Positions 1 through 8,152 are shown, counted from the first letter of the stretch. The stretch: 64,000 bases of DNA from Luteibacter mycovicinus (GCF_000745235.1 NZ_JQNL01000001.1:1426001-1490000), one strand, 5' to 3'. Notes: generated by a model not told the origin, from the letters alone. Program-made: numbers and translations.

Positions 1-36
1 GACAAAGCCAAACGCGATGGCGCCAGCCGAGCATTC
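1..36 (+). repeat. Tail of a dispersed repeat element (third copy, mostly outside the window)
   Basis: The first bases, GACAAAGCCAAACGCGA followed by a GGCG..AGCCGAGC stretch, match the conserved tail of the 240-bp elements near 59-60 kb (59975-60007 on the plus strand; 59070-59098 on the minus strand). By orientation, the 240-bp core of this copy should lie just left of the window, downstream of nadE. Confidence 0.6.
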
Positions 37-64
37 AGCTCTTAGCTCTTAGTTCTTAGCTCTA
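37..64. repeat. Four tandem heptamers, consensus AGCTCTT
   Basis: Units 37-43 and 44-50 are identical AGCTCTT. Units 51-57 (AGTTCTT) and 58-64 (AGCTCTA) each differ by one base. The array lies between the repeat tail and the nadE stop codon. No function is evident; slippage could change its length. Confidence 0.7.
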
Positions 65-70
65 AGTGGC

Positions 71-1687
71 TCACCGCCACCCCGAAGTAATCGGATACCG
101 CCGCTCGCGTCCGAAAGCCTTGGTCGTGACGCGCGGCCCCGGAGCCGCCTGACGGCGCTTGAACTCGTTGATGAAGACCATGCGGATCACGCGACGCACC
201 GTGGCGTCGTCGTGGCCGGCGGCGATGATGTCTTCCGCCGAGGCCTCGCCCTCGATGAAGTGCTCGAGAATCGCATCGAGTTCATCATACGGCGGCAGGG
301 AATCCTGATCGGTCTGCTCATGGCGCAGTTCCGCCGACGGCGGACGCTCGATCACAGCCGCCGGAATGGCTCCGTCGATCGCCGAGCGCCACCGCGAAAG
401 CGCGTAGACCACGGTCTTGTAGACGTCCTTCAGGGGCGCGTAGGCGCCGCACATGTCGCCGTACAGCGTGGCGTAGCCCACCGCCATCTCGCTCTTGTTG
501 CCCGTGGACAGCAGGAGCTTGCCGGTCTTGTTCGACATCGCCATCAGCAGCACGCCGCGGGTTCGCGATTGCAGGTTTTCTTCCGTGATGTCGGGTTTGC
601 GACCCTCGAACACCGGCGCCAGAGCGCCGGTAAAGGCCTCGTAGATGCCTTCGATGGGTAGCACGTGGTACTCGACGCCCATGTGCTCGGCCTGGGCCTT
701 GGCTTCCCGCAGGGACAGGTCCGAGGTGTATTCCGTCGGCATCATGATGGCCGTGACCTTGTCCTTGCCCAGCGCATCGACCGCCATCGCGAGCGTCAGG
801 GCGGAATCGATACCGCCCGACAGACCCAGCAACACACCGGAAAAATGGTTCTTGCCGATATAGTCGCGGATACCGCGGACGATACCGTCATACATCAGCG
901 CCTCCGGCGAGCGGGTATCCGGCGCCGGCCAGTCCACGGCCGTGAGGCGACGCGTGGCGGTATCTAACTCCACCGTCAGCAGCATTTCCTCGAAGGAGGG
1001 AGCGCGCGCCGCAATCTCGCCATCGGCCTGCACCAGCAGCGAATGGCCGTCGAACAGCAGGTCGTCCTGACCACCGACGAGGTTTACGTAGGCGATCGGC
1101 AGCCCGGTCTCGCGGGCGCGGTCGCGCAGCAGTGCCTCCCGGGTCGCGGCCTGGCGCTTGTCCCACGGCGACGCGTTGATCACGAGGATCAGCTCCGCGC
1201 CAGCGCCGGCGAGGCGGCTGGCGGGGTCCGATTCCCAGATGTCCTCGCAGATCAGCATGCCGACCTGCACACCCTCGATCGCGAACACCCGCGTAGCGTC
1301 GCCATGCTGGAAATAGCGCTTCTCGTCGAACACGGTGTAATTGGGCAGCGCCTGCTTGTGGTACGTCCACTCCAGGGTGCCTTCGCGAATGAGCGACGCC
1401 GCGTTGTAAACCTCGCCCTGCGCATCCGGGTAGCCGACGACCGCCGAAATACCCGTGATGGCCGGCAGCAGGGCATGCAGTTCGCGATGGCAGGCTTCGA
1501 GGAAACTGGGACGCTGCAGCAGGTCCTCGGGCGGGTAGCCGGACAGCGTCAGCTCGGGGAAGGCGATCAGCGACGCGCCGAGGCGATCGCGCGCTTCATC
1601 GGCCAGCGCCTTGACCCGTCGCGCGTTGTCGGCTGTGGCACCGACGGGGAAATCGAACTGGGCCAGGGCGAAGCGAAAGGTGGACAT
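71..1687 (-). CDS. nadE: Glutamine-hydrolysing NAD+ synthase
   Basis: Cytosolic enzyme that amidates nicotinic acid adenine dinucleotide to NAD+, taking ammonia from glutamine. The 538-aa protein has an N-terminal nitrilase-fold glutaminase domain (about 4-250) with the Glu-Lys-Cys triad visible as E45 in FPELTLSGYP, K111 in YHKQALPNY and C147 in LICEDIWE. The C-terminal synthetase domain (about 265-530) carries the ATP PP-loop SGGIDS at 290-295. The ATG at 1687 is preferred over an upstream ATG at 1729 because family homology begins at MSTFRFALAQFD. It is the last gene before the repeat tail on its strand. Length and motifs are those of the two-domain bacterial type, so ammonia need not be supplied separately. 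Confidence 0.95.
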   Translation of the reverse strand: MSTFRFALAQFDFPVGATADNARRVKALADEARDRLGASLIAFPELTLSGYPPEDLLQRPSFLEACHRELHALLPAITGISAVVGYPDAQGEVYNAASLIREGTLEWTYHKQALPNYTVFDEKRYFQHGDATRVFAIEGVQVGMLICEDIWESDPASRLAGAGAELILVINASPWDKRQAATREALLRDRARETGLPIAYVNLVGGQDDLLFDGHSLLVQADGEIAARAPSFEEMLLTVELDTATRRLTAVDWPAPDTRSPEALMYDGIVRGIRDYIGKNHFSGVLLGLSGGIDSALTLAMAVDALGKDKVTAIMMPTEYTSDLSLREAKAQAEHMGVEYHVLPIEGIYEAFTGALAPVFEGRKPDITEENLQSRTRGVLLMAMSNKTGKLLLSTGNKSEMAVGYATLYGDMCGAYAPLKDVYKTVVYALSRWRSAIDGAIPAAVIERPPSAELRHEQTDQDSLPPYDELDAILEHFIEGEASAEDIIAAGHDDATVRRVIRMVFINEFKRRQAAPGPRVTTKAFGRERRYPITSGWR

Positions 1688-1747
1688 CGGGAATCCGTGC
1701 GGTCGCGGGGACTGCCTATGATAAGCCACCGTTGCGCCGACGCGGGC

Positions 1748-2461
1748 TCATTGCACCGGTACGTCGTAGATCGTGTCGCCATCGGCCGCGCCGGAGAGGG
1801 TGAAATGCCACCACTCCTGCGGGTAATTGACGAACCCGCGCGCCGCCATGGCCTTCAGCAGGCGCTGGCGGTTCTCGTGCTGAAGCGGTGTGACGCGCGG
1901 ATCGTCCGTATGCGCCAGCGGATCGAAGAAGTCGAAGTCCGTGCCCATGTCGAGCGGCGTGCAATGGAAGCCCTCGCACCGCATCAGGGTGAGGTCGACC
2001 GTCGCGCCCTTGCTATGACCTGACACCGGAGCGATGTACTCGCCCAACAGCTGGTCCTTGCGCAGGGCGGGATAATGCGATGCCCTCGTGCGGGTATCGG
2101 ACAGATCGCCCGCCCAGCGGACGAAGGCCGCCACGGCGCGCGCCGGGCGATAGCAGTCCCACAGACGCAGCCGGTAGCCCTGCGGGCGCAGATCGCTCTC
2201 CACCTGAGCAAGGGCCCGCGCTGCGCCGGTGCGCAGCAGGCAGGCCGGCGCGAGATAGCCCGGCACCGTGGCGCCGGTGAAATTGTCCGGGGCCGCGTAC
2301 TTCATGTCTTCCGCGATATCCGGCGCCATCGTGCGGATATTCGTCAGCCCCGCGTCGGCGGGCGTACGCGCCGCGGACAGGTGCGGCGTGTCGGTCGCGA
2401 CGGAGCGACCGCAGGTGAGCACCAGCGACAGCAGCAGGAGGGGCCAGGGCCGGATCGTCAT
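1748..2461 (-). CDS. ddpX: VanX/DdpX-type D-alanyl-D-alanine dipeptidase
   Basis: Peptidase M15D family; these zinc enzymes hydrolyse D-Ala-D-Ala. The 237-aa product has a hydrophobic N-terminus (MTIRPWPLLLLSLVL) consistent with export to the periplasm. Zinc ligands of the family are visible: SGHSKGATVD gives H149 and D156, and EWWH gives E216 (catalytic base) and H219. The YRPAR motif with R105 is also conserved. The start at 2461 is chosen because it places the signal peptide at the N-terminus; an in-frame ATG 15 codons upstream would not. The gene is divergent from the DUF819 gene (70-bp gap), whose operon encodes other murein-peptide enzymes, so a role in wall-peptide recycling is more likely than vancomycin resistance (no vanH/vanA alongside). 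Confidence 0.88.
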   Translation of the reverse strand: MTIRPWPLLLLSLVLTCGRSVATDTPHLSAARTPADAGLTNIRTMAPDIAEDMKYAAPDNFTGATVPGYLAPACLLRTGAARALAQVESDLRPQGYRLRLWDCYRPARAVAAFVRWAGDLSDTRTRASHYPALRKDQLLGEYIAPVSGHSKGATVDLTLMRCEGFHCTPLDMGTDFDFFDPLAHTDDPRVTPLQHENRQRLLKAMAARGFVNYPQEWWHFTLSGAADGDTIYDVPVQ

Positions 2462-2530
2462 GTGCCCATCTTGCCATGCCCATCGAGTCGCATTTGCTGA
2501 CATCATGCCCCGTCGCCTGCGGAGAAACGC

Positions 2531-3679
2531 ATGATCGAATCGGTTTGGCCCTATCTGGCCGTCATGCTGCTCGTCGCGGGCTTCTGGCCGGCGATCGAGC
2601 GACGGTTCGGCTGGAAGGTGTTCGAGGTCCTCCCGCCCATCGTGCTGACCTACCTCAGCGTCACCGCCCTGTCGGTCGCCGGACTCTGGTCAGCATCGCC
2701 CGGCATCCACGCCGCCCAGTCGGTCATCGTGGGGCACCTGGTTCCCGCCCTGCTCTTTCTTCTGATGATCGGCTGCGATCTGCGCGCGATCTTCCGCCTG
2801 GGTCCGCGGGTGCTCGGCGTGTTCGTCTGCACCTCGATCAGCCTGTTTATCGCCTTTATCGTGGCCTTCCTGCTGTTCCGTCACTGGCTGCCGGGCGATG
2901 GCTGGAAACCGCTGGCGTCTCTTTCGGGCAGCTGGGTGGGCGGAACGGCCAACCTCATCGCGGTGAAGCAGGCCATCGGCATGTCGGACACCTCACTGGC
3001 GACCGCGCTGCTCACCGATGCGCTCTGCTATTCGATGTGGGTGGTGGTGCTGTTCTCCGTTGCACGCCTGGCACCGGCGTTTAACCGCTGGACACGTGCG
3101 ACCTCCAGTGCCGACCTCATCGTGACCGAAACCGCACCGCGCGCGCCGGCGACCATGGACGGCGTGCTGCTTTGGCTGGGCTTCGCGCTGCTGGTGGCGG
3201 CACTGGCCCCGGGCGTGGCCGCGCTACTCCCCGTGGGCAGCATGGTCTCCGCGACCACATGGACCATTCTCGTCGCGACGGTCGCCGGTCTGATCGTCGC
3301 GCATACGCCACTGGCACGCGTGCCCGGCGCACAAGCCGTGTCGAGCGCCCTGCTGATTTCCGTCGTCGCCGTGCTCGCCTCGCAAAGCAGCTTCGCCGGT
3401 ATCGCCGCCGCGCCGATCTACCTGTTGTGCGGGGTCACGGTGATCGCGTTGCATGCCGTGCTCCTGTGCGCGGCGGCGCGCGTGTTCCACTTCGACCTGT
3501 ACCTTTGCGGCATCTCCTCACTGGCACATATCGGCGGCGTGGCGGCCACACCGGTTCTGGCGGCCACATATTCGCGCTCGCTGGTACCGGTCGGCATCCT
3601 GCTGGCGCTGCTGGGTTATATCCTTGGTACCGGCTTCGGCCTCGTCGTCGCGGCCGTGCTGTCCAGACTCGCTTTCTGA
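2531..3679 (+). CDS. DUF819 family integral membrane protein, candidate murein-peptide transporter
   Basis: A 382-aa, highly hydrophobic protein with about ten or more membrane segments along its whole length. The GSWVGGTANLIAVKQAIG stretch (about 136-153) and DALCYSMWVVVLFS (about 163-176) are hallmarks of the DUF819 (YjcL-like) family. The family's substrate is not established. The gene opens a tight run: 13 bp before the NlpC/P60 gene, then the dipeptide epimerase and a YkuD-fold protein. That context suggests import of murein di- or tripeptides, which is inference only. A GGAGA ribosome site precedes the ATG at 2531. Confidence 0.8.
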   Translation: MIESVWPYLAVMLLVAGFWPAIERRFGWKVFEVLPPIVLTYLSVTALSVAGLWSASPGIHAAQSVIVGHLVPALLFLLMIGCDLRAIFRLGPRVLGVFVCTSISLFIAFIVAFLLFRHWLPGDGWKPLASLSGSWVGGTANLIAVKQAIGMSDTSLATALLTDALCYSMWVVVLFSVARLAPAFNRWTRATSSADLIVTETAPRAPATMDGVLLWLGFALLVAALAPGVAALLPVGSMVSATTWTILVATVAGLIVAHTPLARVPGAQAVSSALLISVVAVLASQSSFAGIAAAPIYLLCGVTVIALHAVLLCAAARVFHFDLYLCGISSLAHIGGVAATPVLAATYSRSLVPVGILLALLGYILGTGFGLVVAAVLSRLAF

Positions 3680-3692
3680 CCGGGATCCCCGC

Positions 3693-5087
3693 ATGCCCCT
3701 GTTTCGCCATCGCCTGCTCTTCGCCGCCCTCCTCGCCGGATTTCCGGGGATGGCGTCGCTGGCGAGCCCACCGCCGATCGTCGATACGGGCATCCCCGGC
3801 GTGACGGATGCCCAGCTCTCGCCTGACTGGTGGGTCGCACGGCTGCCGGACGCGGATCGCGTCGTCCTCGACGCGCCAGCCATCGCGGCGCTGAACGATA
3901 AGCTGCGGCGCCTCGATCCCTCGATGCACGACATCCGCCATCTGCCATCGTCGCTGACGCGCGACCAGGTCATGGTCTGGATCGACAGGGTCTCTCAGCG
4001 CCCGGCCCGTGCGTTGTTCGACGCGAAAGGCCAGTCACTGCCGGCGAGCGCCATCGATTCGATACTCGCCAACGATGCGACGAACGCCATTCCTTCAGAA
4101 GTGACACCACGCTATGGCATGGCCGTGCGTCGCGCACCGCTACGCAGCCATGCCACCGATGCGCGCGTGTTCACGCAGCCCGTCGATACCGACATCGATC
4201 GATTCCAGGAAAGCGCGCTTTTCCCCGGCGACCCGGTCGTCGTCGTGCACAGCAGTGCCGATGGTCGCTGGGTGTTCGCGGTCAGCGCACGCTACGCGGC
4301 ATGGACACCGGCCGAGGCGATCGCCTATGGGACGGCGGCGCAGGTATTTGCCCATGCCGACGCCACCCCCTTCCGCGTCATCACCGGCGCCGCACCGCAC
4401 ACCGTGTTCACGCCCGAGGCACCCGCGCTCTCGGAGCTGCAGCTGGACATGGGCACGCGCATCCCGCTGGACACGTCGCTGTCGCCAGGCCAACCGGTCA
4501 ACGGACAGCATCCGTATACCTCATGGGTGCTCAGTTTGCCGGTGCGCGACGCACAAGGCGCTCTGTCCTTCCGGCCCGCGCTGCTCCAGCGCAATCAGCC
4601 CTCCGAGGCCGACTATCTTCCGCTCACCCGCGCCAACGTGATTCGCCAGGCGTTTCGATTTCTCGGCGAGCGCTACGGCTGGGGGCATGATTTCAACGGC
4701 CGCGACTGCAGCGGATTCGTCTCCGACGTTTATCGCAGTATGGGGGTGCAGATGCCGCGCAACACGGGCGACCAGGCGTCGAGCCCGGGTCTTTCGCACA
4801 CGGCATACACGTCGAAGGACGGTCACGATGCCCGCGTCGCCGCGGCGATGGCGCTTGAGGTCGGTGACCTCGTCTACATTCCGGGCCACGTAATGATGGT
4901 GATCGGTAAGGTGGACGGCCAGCCGTACGTGATTCACGACGTCGGTGGTATCAGCCTCCGTGAGGGAAACACCACCCTGCATCGCATCAAACTCAACGAA
5001 GTTTCCGTCACCCCGCTACTGCCACTGATGTTCGGCAAGGACACCAGCTTCGTCGATCGCATGACCAGCATCGTCCGCATCCGGTGA
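3693..5087 (+). CDS. Secreted NlpC/P60 murein peptidase with SH3-like domains (YkfC-like)
   Basis: A 464-aa protein with a signal peptide (about 1-25), a long middle region resembling the bacterial SH3 modules of YkfC/DUF1460-neighbour peptidases (about 140-300), and a C-terminal NlpC/P60 domain. Catalytic residues are visible: C339 in GRDCSGFVSDVYR, H399 in PGHVMMVIG and a third polar residue H415 in VIHDVGG. Such enzymes cut gamma-D-Glu-diamino acid bonds in murein peptides and release L-Ala-D-Glu, the substrate of the epimerase encoded 9 bp downstream. The start at 3693 gives a proper signal peptide; the open frame extends further upstream only into the preceding gene. Confidence 0.85.
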   Translation: MPLFRHRLLFAALLAGFPGMASLASPPPIVDTGIPGVTDAQLSPDWWVARLPDADRVVLDAPAIAALNDKLRRLDPSMHDIRHLPSSLTRDQVMVWIDRVSQRPARALFDAKGQSLPASAIDSILANDATNAIPSEVTPRYGMAVRRAPLRSHATDARVFTQPVDTDIDRFQESALFPGDPVVVVHSSADGRWVFAVSARYAAWTPAEAIAYGTAAQVFAHADATPFRVITGAAPHTVFTPEAPALSELQLDMGTRIPLDTSLSPGQPVNGQHPYTSWVLSLPVRDAQGALSFRPALLQRNQPSEADYLPLTRANVIRQAFRFLGERYGWGHDFNGRDCSGFVSDVYRSMGVQMPRNTGDQASSPGLSHTAYTSKDGHDARVAAAMALEVGDLVYIPGHVMMVIGKVDGQPYVIHDVGGISLREGNTTLHRIKLNEVSVTPLLPLMFGKDTSFVDRMTSIVRIR

Positions 5088-5096
5088 GGCCGTGCC

Positions 5097-6188
5097 ATGA
5101 AGATCGTTGAGATCCGTCTGTCCATGCTTCGCGTTTCGCTACGCACACCGTTCCGTACGGCGCTTCGTGAGGTGGACAGCGTGGAGGACATCGTCGTGAC
5201 AGTCCACACCGATGATGGCCATGTCGGCTACGGCGAGGCGCCTCCGACGGCGGCGATCACCGGCGAGACGTATGCGTCGATCATCGCAGCCGTACGTCGG
5301 CATATCGCGCCGCGTCTCATCGGCGAGGACATCGCCGATCTCAACCGCGTCGTCGGCCTCATTCAAAGCGCATTGGAGAAAAATACGAGCGCCAAGGCAG
5401 CCGCGGAGATCGCCATTTACGATCTCTGGGCGCAATACCACGGCGCACCGCTTTACCAGCTGCTCGGTGGCGGTCATCCACGGCTATCCACCGACCTGAC
5501 CATCAGCGTGAACGACGTCGACACGATGGTCGCCGATGCACTGAACGCCATCGCCCGTGGCTACACCTCGCTCAAGATCAAGATCGGCAAGAAGATCGAC
5601 GACGATATCGTCCGGGTGCGGGCCATTCATACCGCCGTCGGCGAATCGGCGCTCTTGCGTCTCGACGCCAACCAGGGCTGGACCGCCGCGGAAGCGGTGC
5701 GCGCGATTCGCCAGCTTGAAGACGCTGGCGTGCGCATGGAACTCGTGGAGCAACCGGTGAATGCGCATGATCTGGAAGGCCTGCGACACGTCACGCGCCA
5801 CGTCGATACGCCGATCATGGCGGATGAAAGTGCCTTCGGCCCGAAGGATCTGCTCGAACTCATCCGCCTGCGCGCCGCGGACATCGTCAACATCAAGCTG
5901 ATGAAGACGGGCGGCATCTCCGGTGCACTGCGAATGGCGGATATCGCCGCCATGCACGGTATGGAATGCATGATCGGCTGCATGCTCGAAAGCAGCATCA
6001 GCGTGGCGGCGGCCGTTCATGTGGCCGTTGCAAGATCCAACGTCATCACGAAGATCGACCTGGATGGACCCTCGCTGTGCACGTTCAATCCGGTGGACGG
6101 CGGCGTCGACTTCGATGAGTCGCACCTTTCCATACCGCCCCTTCCGGGCCTGGGCATTCGCTCGGTTCGCGGCCTCGAGCCTCTCTGA
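5097..6188 (+). CDS. Dipeptide epimerase (L-Ala-D/L-Glu epimerase type)
   Basis: Enolase superfamily, muconate-lactonising subgroup, 363 aa. The catalytic lysines lie in LKIKIG (K160, K162) and NIKLMK (K267). Metal ligands are D190 (LRLDANQGW), E218 (VEQP) and D243 (MADES). The KIDLDGPS segment near the C-terminus carries the DxD motif that in dipeptide epimerases binds the substrate alpha-ammonium group, supporting a dipeptide rather than a sugar-acid substrate. It would convert L-Ala-D-Glu from murein to L-Ala-L-Glu for cleavage by general peptidases. It sits directly after the NlpC/P60 peptidase, as ykfB sits beside ykfC in Bacillus subtilis. Exact dipeptide specificity cannot be read from sequence. 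Confidence 0.9.
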   Translation: MKIVEIRLSMLRVSLRTPFRTALREVDSVEDIVVTVHTDDGHVGYGEAPPTAAITGETYASIIAAVRRHIAPRLIGEDIADLNRVVGLIQSALEKNTSAKAAAEIAIYDLWAQYHGAPLYQLLGGGHPRLSTDLTISVNDVDTMVADALNAIARGYTSLKIKIGKKIDDDIVRVRAIHTAVGESALLRLDANQGWTAAEAVRAIRQLEDAGVRMELVEQPVNAHDLEGLRHVTRHVDTPIMADESAFGPKDLLELIRLRAADIVNIKLMKTGGISGALRMADIAAMHGMECMIGCMLESSISVAAAVHVAVARSNVITKIDLDGPSLCTFNPVDGGVDFDESHLSIPPLPGLGIRSVRGLEPL

Positions 6189-6956
6189 ATGGTGATCCGC
6201 ATGCGTCGCCTCCCTCGCTTTCTGCTTGTATCGCTTCTTCTTTCGATCATGGGGCTCGCCATCGCCTTCGAGGCGCCCGTGGCCTGGTCGGTATCGCGGC
6301 AGATGATCGTGGTCACCACGGAGAACTGGGACGCCACGCAGGGAATGCTTCGCCGTTTCGAACGCGAAGAAAGTGGCTGGCGGGCGGTCGGGTCGCCGGT
6401 ACCGGTCACGATCGGCAAAGGTGGCAGCGCATGGGGCATGGGACTGCATCCGCCGCAGACCGACGGCCCGCCGAAGGTCGAAGGCGACGGGCGCAGCCCG
6501 GCGGGGATATTCCGGATCGGCGAAGCTTTCGGTTACGCGGAACGAAACGGCACGGCGCTCCCCTACCGGGGGCTCACGGCGTCCGATTACTGCGTCGATG
6601 TCGACGGCTCGCCCTACTACAACCAGCTGGTCGACGAAAACAAGGTAGGGCACCGCGCGGTGGAAGGGGCCACGGAGGCGATGCGGCGCGACCTGCACTT
6701 CAACGGCGACCACGCCTATCGCATCGGTTTCGTCATCGAACACAACGCCGGGGGACGCAAGGGCGCGGGCAGTTGTATCTTCGCGCACCTGTGGAAGTCA
6801 CCGACATCGCCGACCGCCGGATGCACGGCGATGACCGACGAAGCCATGGAAGGACTGCTCGCGTGGCTCGACCCGAAGAAGAAACCCGTGTTCGTGCTGC
6901 TGCCGCGAGGCGAATACGCGAGGCTTCGTGGCGCCTGGAATCTGCCGGCGCTCTAG
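6189..6956 (+). CDS. YkuD-fold L,D-transpeptidase-like exported protein
   Basis: A 255-aa protein with an N-terminal membrane segment or signal (about 8-27, PRFLLVSLLLSIMGLAIAF). The C-terminal motif H200...SPTAGC212 corresponds to the His-x(n)-GC catalytic signature of the ErfK/YbiS/YkuD-like COG3786 branch. Here a Thr-Ala replaces the usual Ser/Thr-His before the Gly-Cys. The ATG at 6189 abuts the TGA of the epimerase gene, which implies translational coupling; a second ATG at 6201 is possible. It closes the murein-peptide operon. It could be an L,D-transpeptidase or an L,D-carboxypeptidase, and the sequence does not decide between them. Confidence 0.75.
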   Translation: MVIRMRRLPRFLLVSLLLSIMGLAIAFEAPVAWSVSRQMIVVTTENWDATQGMLRRFEREESGWRAVGSPVPVTIGKGGSAWGMGLHPPQTDGPPKVEGDGRSPAGIFRIGEAFGYAERNGTALPYRGLTASDYCVDVDGSPYYNQLVDENKVGHRAVEGATEAMRRDLHFNGDHAYRIGFVIEHNAGGRKGAGSCIFAHLWKSPTSPTAGCTAMTDEAMEGLLAWLDPKKKPVFVLLPRGEYARLRGAWNLPAL

Positions 6957-7021
6957 GGCGCCAGGTGGTCACTCATTGACCAGCGAAACGCAAGTCGATG
7001 GTGGGAAAGACGAATCGTCAG

Positions 7022-7065
7022 TTATCCACACCCTTATGCAGATCGTATCCACATTCGCTGTGGAT
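7022..7065 (+). repeat. 44-bp DnaA-box-like repeat, copy 1
   Basis: Begins with a perfect TTATCCACA (7022-7030) and ends within a perfect inverted box TGTGGATAA (7059-7067), with GTATCCACA (7045-7053) between. It aligns without gaps to copies 2 and 3. It lies in the 377-bp gene-free gap between the YkuD-fold gene and the metzincin gene. The rest of that gap shows no other feature I can support. Confidence 0.75.
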
Positions 7066-7146
7066 AAGCGCGCTCTATTCGCCGGGGCGGTGGGCAAAAA
7101 ATAAGCAGCGCAACGCAACCGACTGTCACGCGACGGGTTTCCGGAG

Positions 7147-7190
7147 TTATGCACATGCTTATGCAGCGACTGTCCACACAGGCTGTGGAT
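7147..7190 (+). repeat. 44-bp DnaA-box-like repeat, copy 2
   Basis: Same register as copy 1: TTATGCACA at the left, TTATGCAG in the middle, then TGTCCACACAGGCTGTGGAT. TTATGCACA fits the relaxed DnaA consensus TTATNCACA. The TCCACA..TGTGGA halves form an inverted repeat. Confidence 0.75.
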
Positions 7191-7333
7191 GAATCGCCAT
7201 CGCCCCCGACTCTCGCTGTCAGCGAATGAAGCGATCCATGTGAGCACTTTGCCAGCGGCGTGCTTCGCCGACAGAAGAGCCCGTAACGAAAGGCTAAGCT
7301 GCCTGGCCTGTCTCTCCAGCACACGGAATCGTG

Positions 7334-8032
7334 ATGACTGATACGCGCCGCCTCACCTGCCCGAACATGGCCTTCGCCCTCCTGCTGACCATGTCCCTGC
7401 CGGCGCTCGCTGCCGAAGGCGACGCCAGCGCGCCGATACCGCCTCGGCTCGACATCCATCTCTTCGTACACGATGACGTCCGGCACTACATGTCGCACGA
7501 ACGGATACACGCCGGTTATGTCGCGTGGTGGCTTGCCGACATGAGCAAGGTCGTGCCGTTCGCGCGCATCCAGGTGCGTTACCTGCCGCCGGTCAACGGC
7601 GTTACCGACATTCCTTACATGCACGACGCCGCGCTGGGCGACTGGACCCACACCGTCATGGCCTGGGCCGACCGCGAGGGGATGACGCCCACCCATACGC
7701 GCAAGTTCCTCCTGATCACCCCCCAGGTACCGCAGCCAGGCGCGTCAGGCATTGCGTGGCAGGGTGGCAGCACGGCGATGGCATCGATCAACGGGCGTTA
7801 CCGGGTGGTGGCTCACGAGCTGGGCCACCTGTTCGGCGCAGACCACGAGCATGGTGCGGTCAACTACACGGGAGGCTGGTGGTGCGAGAGCAACATGTAT
7901 GCCTCATCCCTGAGCCTGCGCGGCAACTGCTACACCTATACGCCGGAGAACCAACGGCGCATGCGGAAGTACATCATCGAGAACCCCGGGGCGGACGTCG
8001 GGAGCCGACGAGGCCCGCTGGTCGCCGACTGA
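7334..8032 (+). CDS. Secreted metzincin-like zinc metalloprotease
   Basis: A 232-aa protein with a signal peptide (about 1-25, ending PALAAEG). The zinc motif HELGHLFGADH fits the metzincin HExxHxxGxxH signature, with ligands H161, H165 and H171 and catalytic E162. Cysteines near the C-terminus (WWCESN..RGNCYTY) may pair in the periplasm or outside. I do not recognise a specific subfamily; the N-terminal half (DIHLFVHDDVRHY and onward) resembles reprolysin-like folds. The ATG at 7334 follows an in-frame GTG at 7331. The gene stands alone with DnaA-box-like repeats on both sides (two upstream, one downstream). The substrate is unknown. Confidence 0.75.
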   Translation: MTDTRRLTCPNMAFALLLTMSLPALAAEGDASAPIPPRLDIHLFVHDDVRHYMSHERIHAGYVAWWLADMSKVVPFARIQVRYLPPVNGVTDIPYMHDAALGDWTHTVMAWADREGMTPTHTRKFLLITPQVPQPGASGIAWQGGSTAMASINGRYRVVAHELGHLFGADHEHGAVNYTGGWWCESNMYASSLSLRGNCYTYTPENQRRMRKYIIENPGADVGSRRGPLVAD

Positions 8033-8095
8033 CGCCCGCTGATCAGGAAATGACCAACATGAGCTAACCACTTGCCCACGTTGGGCATCCCCGAC

Positions 8096-8139
8096 TTATG
8101 CACAGCGTTATGCAGGCGGTATCCACACAGGCTGTGGAT
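8096..8139 (+). repeat. 44-bp DnaA-box-like repeat, copy 3
   Basis: Nearly identical to copy 2 at both ends: TTATGCACA, TTATGCAG, then TATCCACACAGGCTGTGGAT. A short inverted repeat TGCCCA-CGT-TGGGCA precedes it at 8073-8087. It lies between the metzincin gene and the sucD terminator. Confidence 0.75.
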
Positions 8140-8152
8140 GAAATGCGCGCAT

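Noticed and set aside
1748..2461. Vancomycin-resistance determinant
   Set aside because: The protein is VanX-like, but no vanH or vanA homologue is adjacent and the neighbours are murein-recycling genes.
7022..8139. Chromosomal origin of replication
   Set aside because: DnaA-box-like repeats are present, but there is no dnaA, dnaN, gyrB or rpmH nearby and no clear AT-rich unwinding region; the boxes are also spread over 1.1 kb around a gene.
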